This document shows positions 5,968 to 13,969 of a stretch of DNA of 64,000 bases, in pieces (positions within the stretch are counted from its first letter, which is position 1; each line of letters opens with the position of its first letter). The position numbers and the translations under genes were made by a program. The notes beneath the pieces were generated by a model. It did not search any database. It was given only the letters and a program-made list of their open reading frames with translations, and was not told where the DNA came from. Origin of the DNA: Acidobacteriota bacterium (lineage in GTDB: Bacteria > Acidobacteriota > Thermoanaerobaculia > UBA5066); assembly GCA_016716715.1 (NCBI GenBank), contig JADJVE010000004.1, forward strand, positions 310,001-374,000, in the 5' to 3' direction.

Positions 5968-7466
5968 GCCTTCCGCTTCCAGCGGACGCCCTGGGGCGTG
6001 TCTTCGAGGACGACCCCCTTCGCGAGGAGCTCGTCCCGGATGGCGTCGGCGGTCTTGAAGTCCCGAGCCTTCTTGGCGGCCTTCCGGGCCTCGATGCGGT
6101 CCAGGATCCAGGGCTCGTCGGAAGAGGAAGAAGAGGATTCGGAGGAAGATTTCTTTGAAGGTGAAGAGGGCAGGCCGGCAGCGGCCGTGCCCGGCATGAC
6201 GCCGAAGATGTCTCCTGCGATCTCCCGCAGGAGACCCCGCGCTGCGGAGGCGTCGGCGGGCGAGAGTCGCCCGGCCTCGAGGTCGACGTTCGTCGCCTTG
6301 ACGAAGGAGAAGAGCGCCCCAAGGGCACCGGCGGTATTCAGATCGTCTTCGAGGGAATCGAACACGGCCCGGCGCGCCGCCTCGACTCGCAGCGCGAATC
6401 CGCCGCCCCCCGCTGTATTCACCTTCAAAGAAATCTTCTCTTCTGTCTTCTCTTCGGTCTTCTCTCTTTCCGAGAGCCGCAAATCCAGAGAATCCAGCCG
6501 CTCCAGGGCCGACGCCGCGCCTTTCAGCGCGTCGAACGTGAAGTTCAGCTTCATGCGGTACGGCACGGACTGGAAGAGGTAGCGGATCGCGCGGGGCGTG
6601 TAGCCCTTCTCCACGAGCGCGGGCAGCGTGAAGAAGTTGCCCTTGCTCTTCGCCATCTTCTCGCCGTCCACGATGAGGTGCTCGGCGTGGAGCCAGTACT
6701 TCACGAACGGCTTTCCCGTCGCGCCCTCGCTCTGGGCGATCTCGTTCTCGTGGTGCGGGAAGACGTTGTCGACGGCACCCGTGTGGATGTCGAGCGTCTC
6801 CCCGAGGTACTTCATCGACATCGCGCTGCACTCGAGGTGCCAGCCGGGCCGGCCGCGGCCGAGCTCGGTCGTCCACGTCGCGGACTCGGGCTCGCCTTCC
6901 TTGGCGGCCTTCCAGACGGCGAAGTCGCGGACGTCTTCCTTCTCGTACTCGTCGTCCGCGACGCGGGCGCCGCGTTTGACGGCCGTCAGGTCGATCTTGG
7001 AGAGTTTCCCGTAATCCGGAAACGTCGCGATGCGGAACCAGATCGACCCTTCGCTCTCGTACGTGTGCCCGCGCGCGGCGAGCTTCTTCACGATCTCGAC
7101 CATCTCGGGGATGTGGTCCGTCGCGCGCGGGTAAACCGCGGCCGGGACGACTCCGAGCGCGTTCAGGTCCTCGAAGAACGTCGCGACGTGCCGCTCCGTG
7201 AACTCCCGAAGCGGCACTCCGGCAGCGACGGCGCCGCGGATCGTCTTGTCGTCGATGTCCGTGAGGTTCATGACCTGCGTGACCTCGTAACCGAGGGCCC
7301 TGAGGACGCGGCACATCACGTCCTCCCACACGAACGTCCGGAGGTTGCCGATGTGGACGCGGTCGTAGACGGTCGGGCCGCAGGTGTAGAGGCCCACCTT
7401 GCCGGGCACGAGGGGCCGGAACTCTTCCAGCGAGCGGGTCAGCGTGTTGTGAAGGCGAAGCGCCAC
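5964..7466 (-). CDS. cysS: Cysteinyl-tRNA synthetase
   Basis: Charges tRNA-Cys. 500 residues from the GTG at 7466; family proteins are about 460-480. Class I landmarks: YTCGPTVYD with zinc Cys29, HIGNLRTF (38-45), LECSAMSMKYLG with zinc Cys213, FPHHENEIAQ (zinc His/Glu near 238-240), and the KMSKS variant KMAKSKGNF (270-278). Two low-complexity segments account for the extra length: REKTEEKTEEKISLKVNTAG (334-353) and SSPSKKSSSESSSSSSDE (434-451); each coincides with a copy of the dispersed AT-rich element, in opposite orientations. A GACAAT hexamer lies 8 nt before the GTG, suggesting a leaderless mRNA. Divergent from the response-regulator gene. Confidence 0.95.
   Translation of the reverse strand: MALRLHNTLTRSLEEFRPLVPGKVGLYTCGPTVYDRVHIGNLRTFVWEDVMCRVLRALGYEVTQVMNLTDIDDKTIRGAVAAGVPLREFTERHVATFFEDLNALGVVPAAVYPRATDHIPEMVEIVKKLAARGHTYESEGSIWFRIATFPDYGKLSKIDLTAVKRGARVADDEYEKEDVRDFAVWKAAKEGEPESATWTTELGRGRPGWHLECSAMSMKYLGETLDIHTGAVDNVFPHHENEIAQSEGATGKPFVKYWLHAEHLIVDGEKMAKSKGNFFTLPALVEKGYTPRAIRYLFQSVPYRMKLNFTFDALKGAASALERLDSLDLRLSEREKTEEKTEEKISLKVNTAGGGGFALRVEAARRAVFDSLEDDLNTAGALGALFSFVKATNVDLEAGRLSPADASAARGLLREIAGDIFGVMPGTAAAGLPSSPSKKSSSESSSSSSDEPWILDRIEARKAAKKARDFKTADAIRDELLAKGVVLEDTPQGVRWKRKA
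6121..6172 (+). repeat. Copy of dispersed AT-rich element with long GAAGAG tail, inside cysS
   Basis: Plus strand ggaagatttctttgaaggtg then aagagggcagg. 19 of 20 matches to the consensus, preceded by a purine-rich GAAGAGGAAGAAGAG run. Antisense to cysS and read as SPSKKSSSESSSSSS. Extended flank GTGAAGAGGGC is shared with the hisD copy at 2391-2424. Confidence 0.85.
6418..6466 (-). repeat. Second, inverted copy of dispersed element inside cysS
   Basis: Minus strand gaagatttctttgaaggtga preceded by an imperfect GAAGACCGAAGAGAAGACAG run. Same direction as the gene, read as TEEKISLKVN. With the copy at 6121-6172 it forms an inverted pair about 250 nt apart. Confidence 0.85.
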
Positions 7467-7474
7467 GGCGCCGG

Positions 7475-7480
7475 ATTGTC
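7475..7480 (-). promoter_or_regulatory. Putative -10 element of cysS
   Basis: Minus strand GACAAT followed by 8 nt and the GTG start of cysS. Fits the short -10-to-start spacing seen at several other genes here. No -35 match is evident. Confidence 0.35.
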
Positions 7481-7523
7481 GGCCATCCGGGCCTTCGCCG
7501 CCAGCGGCCTGGCTCGAACCCCG

Positions 7524-7532
7524 TGCTATAAA
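7524..7532 (+). promoter_or_regulatory. Extended -10 promoter of the REC-GAF gene
   Basis: tgctataaa: TG-n-TATAAA, an extended -10. The ATG follows 12 nt after the hexamer, so the 5' leader is about 5 nt and contains no ribosome site. Confidence 0.5.
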
Positions 7533-7544
7533 GCCGGAACGCGC

Positions 7545-8447
7545 ATGTTTCGCACAGCTGCGGCCCCGCCGCTGATCCTCCTCGTCGACGACGACCCGTA
7601 CCAGGCCGAGGTCGCCTCCTACATTGCGTACGAGCTCGGCTGCGACTTCGAGAGCGCCCTCTCCGGCACCGAGGCGCTCCAGAAGGTCGACGCGCGTCGG
7701 CCCGACGTCGTCCTGCTCGACGTGCGGATGCCCGACCTTTCGGGATACGAGGTCTGCCGCCGGATCAAGACTGCCGCCGCGACCGCCGGGACCCAGGTCA
7801 TCTTCGTGACCGCCCGGACGGAAGAGGAAGACCTCCTCCAGGGCTTCGAGGCTCTCGCGAACGACTACGTCACGAAGCCGTTTTCGGCGCGAGAGCTGAA
7901 GGCCCGCGTGAAGAACGCCCTGCGCGTCAAGCAGCTCGTCGACACGCTCACGGCCCGGGCGCACCTGCTCGAACTGGAGCAGGAGATCGCCTCGCGGCTC
8001 GACGACGAGGGGATCTCGGTCGCCGATCTGCGCGGCCGCCTCCTCGTTCCGGCGCTCGACCGGATCGCCTCGGTTTTCGGGGCGGACGGCGCGACCCTCC
8101 ACGTCCGGCGCCCGGGCGTTGCCGAGCTGCACGCGGCCGCCTCGACGACGTGGCCTGGCGGCGCGCCCCCGGCGTACGTCGCCGCGCTCGCCCTCGACGC
8201 GGATCCCCGGTTCGGGCGCGCGCCCCGGCTCGCGGGAGCGCCCGAGGACGAATGGACGGTGGCCGCGGCCCCGCTTTTCGCGGGCAGCGACCTCATCGGA
8301 ACGCTACGCGTCCACCGCCGCGGCCCCGCGCCGGCGCCCGGCGCCTCGCACGAGCTGGAGCACCTGCTCGACTTCGCGGGGCACTTCGGGCGCGCGCTCA
8401 GGCGCGTTCAGGTCCTCGACGAGATGCGGGCGAAGGCCGGGGCCTGA
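7545..8447 (+). CDS. Response regulator with GAF-like C-terminal domain
   Basis: Cytosolic two-component receiver. 300 residues from the ATG at 7545; the open frame upstream is cysS shadow. Receiver domain about 9-128: acidic pocket VDDD (14-17), phospho-acceptor D59 in VVLLDVRMP, conserved Lys in VTKPFS (K111). Then a helical linker with heptad-like leucines (TLTARAHLLELEQEIASRL) and a GAF-like domain (about 165-295) with the typical ending IGTLRVHR. No DNA-binding or output enzyme motif is present, so it probably passes the signal by protein interaction. Cognate kinase not in the window. Ends 1 bp from def on the other strand. Confidence 0.8.
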   Translation: MFRTAAAPPLILLVDDDPYQAEVASYIAYELGCDFESALSGTEALQKVDARRPDVVLLDVRMPDLSGYEVCRRIKTAAATAGTQVIFVTARTEEEDLLQGFEALANDYVTKPFSARELKARVKNALRVKQLVDTLTARAHLLELEQEIASRLDDEGISVADLRGRLLVPALDRIASVFGADGATLHVRRPGVAELHAAASTTWPGGAPPAYVAALALDADPRFGRAPRLAGAPEDEWTVAAAPLFAGSDLIGTLRVHRRGPAPAPGASHELEHLLDFAGHFGRALRRVQVLDEMRAKAGA

Positions 8448-8448
8448 C

Positions 8449-8964
8449 CTACCAGGAACCCTGCTTCTGGCGCTTCAGGACCTTCCTCAGGACGAGACCC
8501 TTCTTCAGGGACGAGAGCCGGTCCACGAAGAGGCGCTGGTCGAGATGGTCGATCTCGTGGCAGAACGCACGCGCGAGAAGGTCGCGGCCGTCCAGCGCGC
8601 GCTTCACGCCCCGCTCGTCGAGGGCCTCGATCGTGACCTTCTCCGGCCGCTCGACCGTCTCGACGAAGTCCGGCAGCGACAGGCAGCCCTCCTCGTCCCG
8701 GATCGACCCCTGCATGTCCACGACGACCGGGTTGACGAGGACGAGGACCTGGGACGGGTCCTTGCCCACGGAGAGGTCCACGATCGCGATCCGGAGGTTC
8801 ACGCCGATCTGCGGGGCCGCGAGGCCCAGGCCGGGCGCCGCCCAGCAGGTCTGCTTGAGGTCCTCGATCAGCTGCGGCAGGGACGGGTCTTCGAAGTTCG
8901 TGATGGGCTCGTTCCGGGCCACGAGCCTCGGGTCCCCGTACTTGACGATGTCGCGGATGGCCAA
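8449..8964 (-). CDS. def: Peptide deformylase
   Basis: Removes the formyl group from nascent N-terminal Met. 171 residues. All three type I deformylase motifs are present: GLGLAAPQIG (45-54), EEGCLSLP (91-98, metal Cys) and HEIDHLD (136-142, metal histidines and catalytic Glu). Start assigned to TTG at 8964: it is the first codon of the conserved AIRDIVKYGDPRL start and has GGGAG 7 nt upstream; the frame extends upstream without family similarity. Tail-to-tail with the REC-GAF gene (1-bp gap). Confidence 0.93.
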   Translation of the reverse strand: MAIRDIVKYGDPRLVARNEPITNFEDPSLPQLIEDLKQTCWAAPGLGLAAPQIGVNLRIAIVDLSVGKDPSQVLVLVNPVVVDMQGSIRDEEGCLSLPDFVETVERPEKVTIEALDERGVKRALDGRDLLARAFCHEIDHLDQRLFVDRLSSLKKGLVLRKVLKRQKQGSW

Positions 8965-8992
8965 CCGGCTCTCCCTTCCCGAAGCCCGGAAT

Positions 8993-9036
8993 CCCCTTTT
9001 GGGGAGCGGTCCCGGCCACCGAGAGTGCCGGTGGCC
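8993..9036. promoter_or_regulatory. Two palindromes in the def / FecR-protein divergent intergenic region
   Basis: CCCC-TTTT-GGGG at 8993-9004 and GGCCACCG-agagtgc-CGGTGGCC at 9014-9036, both perfect. The region holds both divergent promoters (start codons at 8964 and 9127), so these are candidate operators or transcript-end hairpins; which is unknown. Confidence 0.45.
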
Positions 9037-9126
9037 CCCGGCCCCGGTCAAGCGTCCCCGCCGGGGGACGAGAATGAGGACGTGGCGCTGGTACGCGGGT
9101 CGCATGGGACGGGACGGAGACGCTAC

Positions 9127-11016
9127 ATGAGGCCGCCCGCGCTCCGACCCGCCATCCCGTTCCTCCTACTCGCCGGCGCACTTCTCGCCCCGGGGCAGGT
9201 CCGGGCGGAGCGCGAGGGTTACACGTACCTGTCCTTCGTCGGCCCCGAGGTGTCCCTCGTGTCCCCGGCGGACGAGGACGCGGCGGCACGCATCAACATG
9301 CCCGTCCTGCCTGGAGACGTCCTCGTCACCGGCAGCGGCTCGCGGGTCGAGGCGGTGCTCTCGGACGGCAACGTCGTGCGCCTGGACGGGCGCTCGGAGC
9401 TCCGGTTCGAGCGGCTCAACCGCACGTACGAGTCGGATGACGACCGCACGATCCTCGTGCTCGCCCGCGGCAGCGTGGCGGTCGAGGTGCGCGAGGTCGC
9501 GCCGGACCGGGCCCTGCGCCTCGACACCGACGACGCCACGATCGTCTCGCCGGCCCGCTCGTTCTTCCGGGTCGACGCGGGCCGCCGCGGGACCGAGGTC
9601 TACGTCCTCACCGGCCGGGTGGAGTTGAACGGCCGCGGAGGCCGGGTCCTCGTGCGCGCGGGCGAATACGCCTACGTCAGCGCCGACACGGACGTCGAGG
9701 TCGAGGCCGCCGCCGTTCCGCGCGACCGCTTCACGCGTTTCCTCGAGGAACGGTACGACCGCGCCGACCGCCGCGACGTAAAACGCTACGTGGGCTCCGA
9801 GTACAGCTACGACTTCGACGCCGCGGACTTCGAGGCGAACGGCACGTGGGTGTACGTTCCGTCCGCCGGCACGACCTGCTGGCGACCGAACGTCCCGCCC
9901 GACTGGACGCCCTACTCCCTTGGAACGTGGCGCCGGACGCCCGCCGGGCTGACGTGGGTTTCCTACGAGTCCTGGGGCTGGCTGCCCTACCACTATGGAA
10001 TGTGGGCGTGGGACCCGGAGCTGGGCTGGTACTGGATTCCGGGCAACCTGTATGCCCCGGCCTGGGTGTACTGGTCCTACGCCGACGACTGGACGGGCTG
10101 GTGCCCCGTCGGCTGGTACGGCGGCTATTACGACTCGTATTACCGCTCGACGCGGCCGACCTACGGAAACGAGAGCGGAGGGCCGTGGATTCCGAATCTG
10201 CGCGGCAAGGTCGAGGTCACGCAGATCGACCGCCGCGGCTGGAACTTCGCTCCGACGTCGCGCATCGGCTCGCGCCTCGACGCCCGCGACGTCACGCGCG
10301 GCGATCGCGTGGCCTTCCCCCGCGGGCAAACCGTCGTCGTGACGACCGCGCCGCTGCGCGTCGAACGCGGCGCCAGCCCGGCGATCTCGGTTCCCGAGGC
10401 GATCCGCCGGGCGTCGCTCTCCCCCGAGTCCGCGCGCGGCCTCGTGAACGAGGGGTTCACGTCCATCCTCCGCCGCGACCGCGTCCTCGATGCCGCGGGC
10501 CGGGAGGAGCTCCGCCGTTCCCTCCGGACGAGCCGGGAATTCGGCGCGCGGGCGGCGCCGGACGTGCCTCGCTCGCGCGAGCGTGCGGATTCCTGGCGAA
10601 GCGCGACCGCCCCCGTCCCGCCGCGGGGCGACGGTCCACCCGCGCGCGCCCGGACCGCCCGGAGCGACGAGGGCTGGCGCGCGGCGACGACGGCGCTTCC
10701 CGTCCCCGTCGAGCGCCGCGGCGGCGAGAGCCGCGAGCGGGCAGGCGATTCGGGCTGGCGCGCTCCGGCGCCGCGTGTCATCGAGCGGTCGGGCGAACGC
10801 CCCGTTACCCGGGGAAACGACGCGCCCGCCCGCCGCGACTCGGCGCCGTCCGGCCGGGAGGCTCCCGCGCGGAGCGAACCAGCCCATTCCGCCCCGGCGC
10901 CCGCACACTCCGCGCCGGCCTACTCGGCTCCGGCGCCCGCGCCTGTTTCCGCGCCCGCGCCCGCGCCTGCCCCGGCGCCCGCGCAGGCTCCCGCGGCGGC
11001 CGCCCGCGAGCGGTAG
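9127..11016 (+). CDS. Secreted FecR-domain protein with Trp-rich repeats and Ala-Pro tail
   Basis: 629 residues from the ATG at 9127 (GGAG 8 nt upstream). Signal peptide at 1-28 (hydrophobic IPFLLLAGALLAPG, cleavage near VRA-ER). FecR-like beta domain about 45-190 (PGDVLVTGSGSRVEAVLSDG, VEVREVAPDRALRLDTDDAT, VLTGRVELNGRGG). Then a run of Trp/Tyr repeats about 235-345 of the type WGWLPYHYGMWAWDPE and GWYWIPGNLYAPAWVYW, as in Acidobacteriota DUF6600-type proteins. The last third is Arg/Ser-rich and ends in an Ala-Pro run (SAPAPAPAPAPAQAPAAAA), probably an extended cell-wall or periplasmic spacer. Unlike true FecR it has no anti-sigma N-terminal segment or sigma partner. Function unknown; an envelope structural role is a guess. 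Confidence 0.8.
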   Translation: MRPPALRPAIPFLLLAGALLAPGQVRAEREGYTYLSFVGPEVSLVSPADEDAAARINMPVLPGDVLVTGSGSRVEAVLSDGNVVRLDGRSELRFERLNRTYESDDDRTILVLARGSVAVEVREVAPDRALRLDTDDATIVSPARSFFRVDAGRRGTEVYVLTGRVELNGRGGRVLVRAGEYAYVSADTDVEVEAAAVPRDRFTRFLEERYDRADRRDVKRYVGSEYSYDFDAADFEANGTWVYVPSAGTTCWRPNVPPDWTPYSLGTWRRTPAGLTWVSYESWGWLPYHYGMWAWDPELGWYWIPGNLYAPAWVYWSYADDWTGWCPVGWYGGYYDSYYRSTRPTYGNESGGPWIPNLRGKVEVTQIDRRGWNFAPTSRIGSRLDARDVTRGDRVAFPRGQTVVVTTAPLRVERGASPAISVPEAIRRASLSPESARGLVNEGFTSILRRDRVLDAAGREELRRSLRTSREFGARAAPDVPRSRERADSWRSATAPVPPRGDGPPARARTARSDEGWRAATTALPVPVERRGGESRERAGDSGWRAPAPRVIERSGERPVTRGNDAPARRDSAPSGREAPARSEPAHSAPAPAHSAPAYSAPAPAPVSAPAPAPAPAPAQAPAAAARER

Positions 11017-11041
11017 CCGGGCTCCTTCTCCCCGACGCCTC

Positions 11042-11047
11042 TACAAT
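11042..11047 (+). promoter_or_regulatory. -10 element (TACAAT) of the small membrane protein / acpS pair
   Basis: TACAAT followed by exactly 7 nt and the GTG at 11055, placing the expected transcription start on the start codon. Confidence 0.55.
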
Positions 11048-11054
11048 CCCCGCC

Positions 11055-11327
11055 GTGGGCGTCACGGTCGTGGGCTCGAGGTTCCTGAGAGCCCTCTTCA
11101 TCCTCTACGTGCTCGAGGCCGGGGCGTTCCTGAGCCTCGCGCCGTGGAGCCGCCTCTGGTCCCTGCGCGTCGTGGCGCGCTCGCCCGCCGCCGTCCGCGG
11201 CCTCCTCGCTTCCCCGTACTTCCGGAGCTTCCTCGTCGGCGTCGGCCTCCTGCACCTCTGGGCCGCCGTCTCGGAGATCGAGGCCTGGCGCCGGGAGGCG
11301 CGGCCAGAGACCGGAGAGGCGTCGTGA
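11055..11327 (+). CDS. Small two-helix membrane protein, unknown function
   Basis: 90 residues from GTG at 11055, chosen because a TACAAT -10 sits 7 nt upstream and the frame before it is shadow. Two hydrophobic stretches: about 9-30 (FLRALFILYVLEAGAFLSLA) and about 60-78 (FLVGVGLLHLWAAV). Overlaps acpS by a GTGA junction, so the two are co-translated. I do not recognise a family; length and topology resemble uncharacterised inner-membrane proteins. Confidence 0.6.
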   Translation: MGVTVVGSRFLRALFILYVLEAGAFLSLAPWSRLWSLRVVARSPAAVRGLLASPYFRSFLVGVGLLHLWAAVSEIEAWRREARPETGEAS

Positions 11328-11752
11328 CGGATCGCGTCTCGGTGGAAGACGCTCTTCCCCAGGGGGCCGGCGTCGTGGGTCTCGGGATCGACGTCTGCGA
11401 GATCCCGCGCGTCGCGGCCGCGATCCGCCGCCACGGGGCACGGTTCGCCGAGCGGCTGTTCCGGCCCGGCGAGGTCCGCCGGCCGCCGACGTCCCCCGCC
11501 TACGCCGAGCACGTGGCCGGGCTCTTCGCCGCCAAGGAGGCCGCGATGAAGGCGCTCGGGACCGGGATGCGCGGCGTGGCGTTCCGGGAGCTCGCGATCG
11601 TGCGTGCGCCGGGGGGGCCGCCGCGCCTCGCGCTCTTCGGGCGCGCGGCCGCGCACGCCACGCGGCTCGGAGTCACGGGCGCCCACATCACGATCACGCA
11701 CGGCAAGGAGATCGCGGCGGCCGTCGTTCTCCTCACGGGCAGGCCCCTCTAG
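11324..11752 (+). CDS. acpS: Holo-[acyl-carrier-protein] synthase
   Basis: Transfers 4'-phosphopantetheine from CoA to acyl carrier protein. 142 residues. Landmarks: VGLGIDVCEIPRV (18-30, Mg-binding Asp23), LFAAKEAAMKALGTG (68-82, Glu72), and ITITHGKEIAAAVV near the C-terminus. GTG start overlaps the previous stop (GTGA). Its N-terminus is about 17 residues longer than usual before GIDV, so an internal start (GTG in GVVGLG) is possible. Confidence 0.9.
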   Translation: MTDRVSVEDALPQGAGVVGLGIDVCEIPRVAAAIRRHGARFAERLFRPGEVRRPPTSPAYAEHVAGLFAAKEAAMKALGTGMRGVAFRELAIVRAPGGPPRLALFGRAAAHATRLGVTGAHITITHGKEIAAAVVLLTGRPL

Positions 11753-11755
11753 AAT
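11750..11755 (+). promoter_or_regulatory. -10 element (TAGAAT) of the single-domain response regulator
   Basis: TAGAAT overlaps the acpS stop TAG and lies 9 nt before the ATG at 11765; the implied 5' leader is only 2-3 nt. Confidence 0.5.
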
Positions 11756-11764
11756 GGCGCCCGC

Positions 11765-12157
11765 ATGACGGGACTTCCAAACGCGCTCGCGGGCCGAAGG
11801 GTGCTCGTCGTCGACGACGAGCCGTACATCCAGAAGATCCTGTCGTTCAAGCTGCGGCTCACCGGGCTCGATCCTGTCGAGGCGTCGAGCGGCGAAGAGG
11901 CCCTGCGGCTCGTCCGCGAGGCCGAACCCCACCTCGTCCTCCTCGACGTGTCGCTGACGCCGGGGCTCACGGGCTTCGACGTCTGCCGCATCCTCAAGGA
12001 GAACCCGGCGACGGCAGGCATCCCGATCATCATGCTCACGGCGCGCACACTGCCCGCCGAGCGCGACCTCGGCTTGCGCCTCGGCGCGGCGAGCTACGTG
12101 ACGAAGCCCTTCTCGACGAAGGTCCTCGTCCAGGAGATCGAGAAGGCATTGAGTTAA
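11765..12157 (+). CDS. Single-domain response regulator (CheY-like)
   Basis: 130 residues, receiver domain only. Acidic pair VVDDEP (16-20), phospho-acceptor D61 in LVLLDVSLTP, switch Thr in MLTART (92), Lys114 in YVTKPFS. No output domain, so it likely acts on a partner. Its TAA stop lies within the purine-rich tail of a dispersed element copy. No neighbouring kinase. Confidence 0.85.
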   Translation: MTGLPNALAGRRVLVVDDEPYIQKILSFKLRLTGLDPVEASSGEEALRLVREAEPHLVLLDVSLTPGLTGFDVCRILKENPATAGIPIIMLTARTLPAERDLGLRLGAASYVTKPFSTKVLVQEIEKALS

Positions 12158-12200
12158 GAGAAGAGAAGAGAAGAGAAGATTTCTTAGAAGGTGAATAGGG
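12152..12200 (+). repeat. Intergenic copy of dispersed AT-rich element with (GAGAA) run
   Basis: Plus strand gaagatttcttagaaggtga, an exact 20/20 match to the consensus, preceded by four AGAGA-type units (aagagaagagaagagaag) and followed by ATAGGGC. It lies between the convergent response regulator and rplQ, so the motif is not maintained by coding constraint here. Confidence 0.9.
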
Positions 12201-12225
12201 CGCGCCGCACCGTCCGCCCATAGAT

Positions 12226-12249
12226 GAAAAAGCCCCGGTTTCCCGGGGC
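12226..12249 (-). terminator. Rho-independent terminator of the ribosomal superoperon
   Basis: GCCCCGG-GAAA-CCGGGGC stem-loop followed on the minus strand by TTTTT. Located 48 nt after the rplQ stop. The plus-strand side has no T-run, so it is directional. Confidence 0.88.
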
Positions 12250-12296
12250 CCTCTTAACCATTCAAAGAAAATCCGAATCCAAAATCCCTGGTCTTC

Positions 12297-12926
12297 CTAG
12301 CTGCCGACCTTCCGGTGGCCGCCGGCGTGGCCGCCGCCGCCCTTCGGGCCGCCGCCGCCCTTCGGGCCCTTGATCTTCGCGGCCTTGGGCTTCTCCACGG
12401 GCTTGGCCTTCTTCTCGGCCTCGCCCTCGCCGCCCTCGGTTCCTTCGGCCTTCTTCTCGCCCTCTCCGCCCTTGCCGGAGACGAGCTTCTTGGCCCTCTC
12501 GAGGAGGGAGGCCTTCTTCTCGTCGGCCGCCTTCGCCGCGACCTTCTTCTCGGCCACGCGCTGCGCGAAATCGAAGTCGATGAACTCGAGGATCGCCATC
12601 TCGGCGCCGTCGCCCTGGCGACGGCCGAGCTTGAGAATCCGCGTGTAGCCGCCGGCGCGCTCCTTGAAGCGCGGGGCGATCTCCTCGAAGAGCTTCTTGA
12701 CCGTCACGGCCTCGGGGATCGTCTTGAGCGCCAGACGGCGCGCGTGGAGCCCGCCCCGCTTGCCGAGGGTGACCATTTTCTCGATGAGCGGCCGCAGGTC
12801 TTTCGCCTTCGGCAGCGTCGTCTGGATGCGTTCGTGCGTGATGAGGGACGAGAGCTGGTTCCGGAACAACGCCTTGCGGTGCGCCGTCGTCCGGCCGAGC
12901 TTGCGGCCCGCGCGATTGTGCTGCAT
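12297..12926 (-). CDS. rplQ: Ribosomal protein L17 with long charged C-terminal tail
   Basis: Large-subunit protein. L17 core is residues 1-120 (MQHNRAGRKLGRTTAHRKAL, GYTRILKLGRRQGDGAEMA). The protein is 209 residues, versus about 120-130 usually: the extra 85 are Lys/Glu/Ala-rich and end in a Gly/Lys run (GPKGGGGPKGGGGHAGG). Last gene of the superoperon, directly after rpoA (7-bp gap). Confidence 0.95.
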   Translation of the reverse strand: MQHNRAGRKLGRTTAHRKALFRNQLSSLITHERIQTTLPKAKDLRPLIEKMVTLGKRGGLHARRLALKTIPEAVTVKKLFEEIAPRFKERAGGYTRILKLGRRQGDGAEMAILEFIDFDFAQRVAEKKVAAKAADEKKASLLERAKKLVSGKGGEGEKKAEGTEGGEGEAEKKAKPVEKPKAAKIKGPKGGGGPKGGGGHAGGHRKVGS

Positions 12927-12933
12927 CGAATCC

Positions 12934-13905
12934 TCAGCGTCCCGCGCCGCTCGGGGCTTCGAGCTTCATGCCGAAGGCAAGCCCCTTCTCGCGCAGGATG
13001 TCCTTGATCTCGTTCAGGCTCTTGCGCCCGAAGTTCTTCGTTTCGAGCATGTCCTTCTCGGTCTTCTGGACGAGCTCGCGGAGCGTGCGGATGCCGGCGT
13101 TCTTCAGGCAGTTCGCGCTGCGCACGGACAGCTCGAGCTCCTCGACGTTCGTGTCGAGCAGGGCGTCGAGCTCGCTCTGCGGCATCTCGGCGCCGGCGGC
13201 CACGGCCGCGTCGTCGGTCTCGACGTTCACGAAGATCGCGAGGTGGTCGCGGATGAGGACCGCGGCCACGCCGACGGCGTCGCGCGGGGTGATCGTGCCA
13301 TTCGTCCAGACCTCGATGACGAGCTTGTCGTAGTCCGTCGCCTGGCCGACGCGGGCCGCCTCGACGTGGTAGTTCACGCGGCGGACCGGAGAGTGGGCCG
13401 AGTCCAGCGGGATCGTCCCGATGGGCGCTTCGGGGTCGAAGTTGCGGTCGGCCGGAACGTAGCCGCGGCCCTTCGTCACGGTGGCCTCGAGGCGCAGGCG
13501 GCCGCCGTCGGCGAGCGTCGCGATCGGCGCTTCCGCATTCAGGATCTCGAGCTGCGCGTCGTCCTCGAAGGCGTCCGCGGTCACGAGGCCCTTGCTCTTG
13601 ATGTCCAGGTTGAGCGAGCGCGGGCCGTCCTCGTGGAGGCGGATCGCGAGGCTCTTGAGGTTCAGGATGATGTCGGTCACGTCCTCGACGACGCCCGGCA
13701 CGGCGGTGAACTCGTGCTCGACGCCCTCGATCTTGACCGCGGTGATCGCGGCGCCCTCGATCGACGAGAGGAGAACGCGCCGGAGCGCGTTGCCCACGGT
13801 CGTTCCCCACCCGCGCTCGAGCGGCTGGGCGGTGAACCGGCCGTAATTGCCCTTCTCTTCTTCGACCTCGAGACGGTTGGGACGCTGAAAGCCCTTCCAC
13901 AGCAT
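12934..13905 (-). CDS. rpoA: RNA polymerase alpha subunit
   Basis: 323 residues, normal length. N-terminal assembly domain (GWGTTVGNALRRVLLSS at 31-47) and C-terminal DNA/activator-binding domain (about 250-310; LSVRSANCLKNAGIRTLREL) are both complete. Lies between rpsD and rplQ as in most bacteria. Confidence 0.97.
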   Translation of the reverse strand: MLWKGFQRPNRLEVEEEKGNYGRFTAQPLERGWGTTVGNALRRVLLSSIEGAAITAVKIEGVEHEFTAVPGVVEDVTDIILNLKSLAIRLHEDGPRSLNLDIKSKGLVTADAFEDDAQLEILNAEAPIATLADGGRLRLEATVTKGRGYVPADRNFDPEAPIGTIPLDSAHSPVRRVNYHVEAARVGQATDYDKLVIEVWTNGTITPRDAVGVAAVLIRDHLAIFVNVETDDAAVAAGAEMPQSELDALLDTNVEELELSVRSANCLKNAGIRTLRELVQKTEKDMLETKNFGRKSLNEIKDILREKGLAFGMKLEAPSGAGR

Positions 13906-13969
13906 GGTGTCTTCTCCTGGCCCTGCGACTTATCCGCTGAGCGGCGCGCGAGAGCTCCTGTTGGCGGCG

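Noticed and set aside
10880..11010. Simple-sequence run at the end of the FecR-domain gene as a contingency locus
   Set aside because: The gcgcccgcg units are imperfect and simply encode the Ala-Pro tail; no long homogeneous tract is present.
12260..12274. attcaaagaaaatcc downstream of the rplQ terminator as another element copy
   Set aside because: Shares only AAAGAAAATC with the consensus and lacks the GGTGA side; too short to count.
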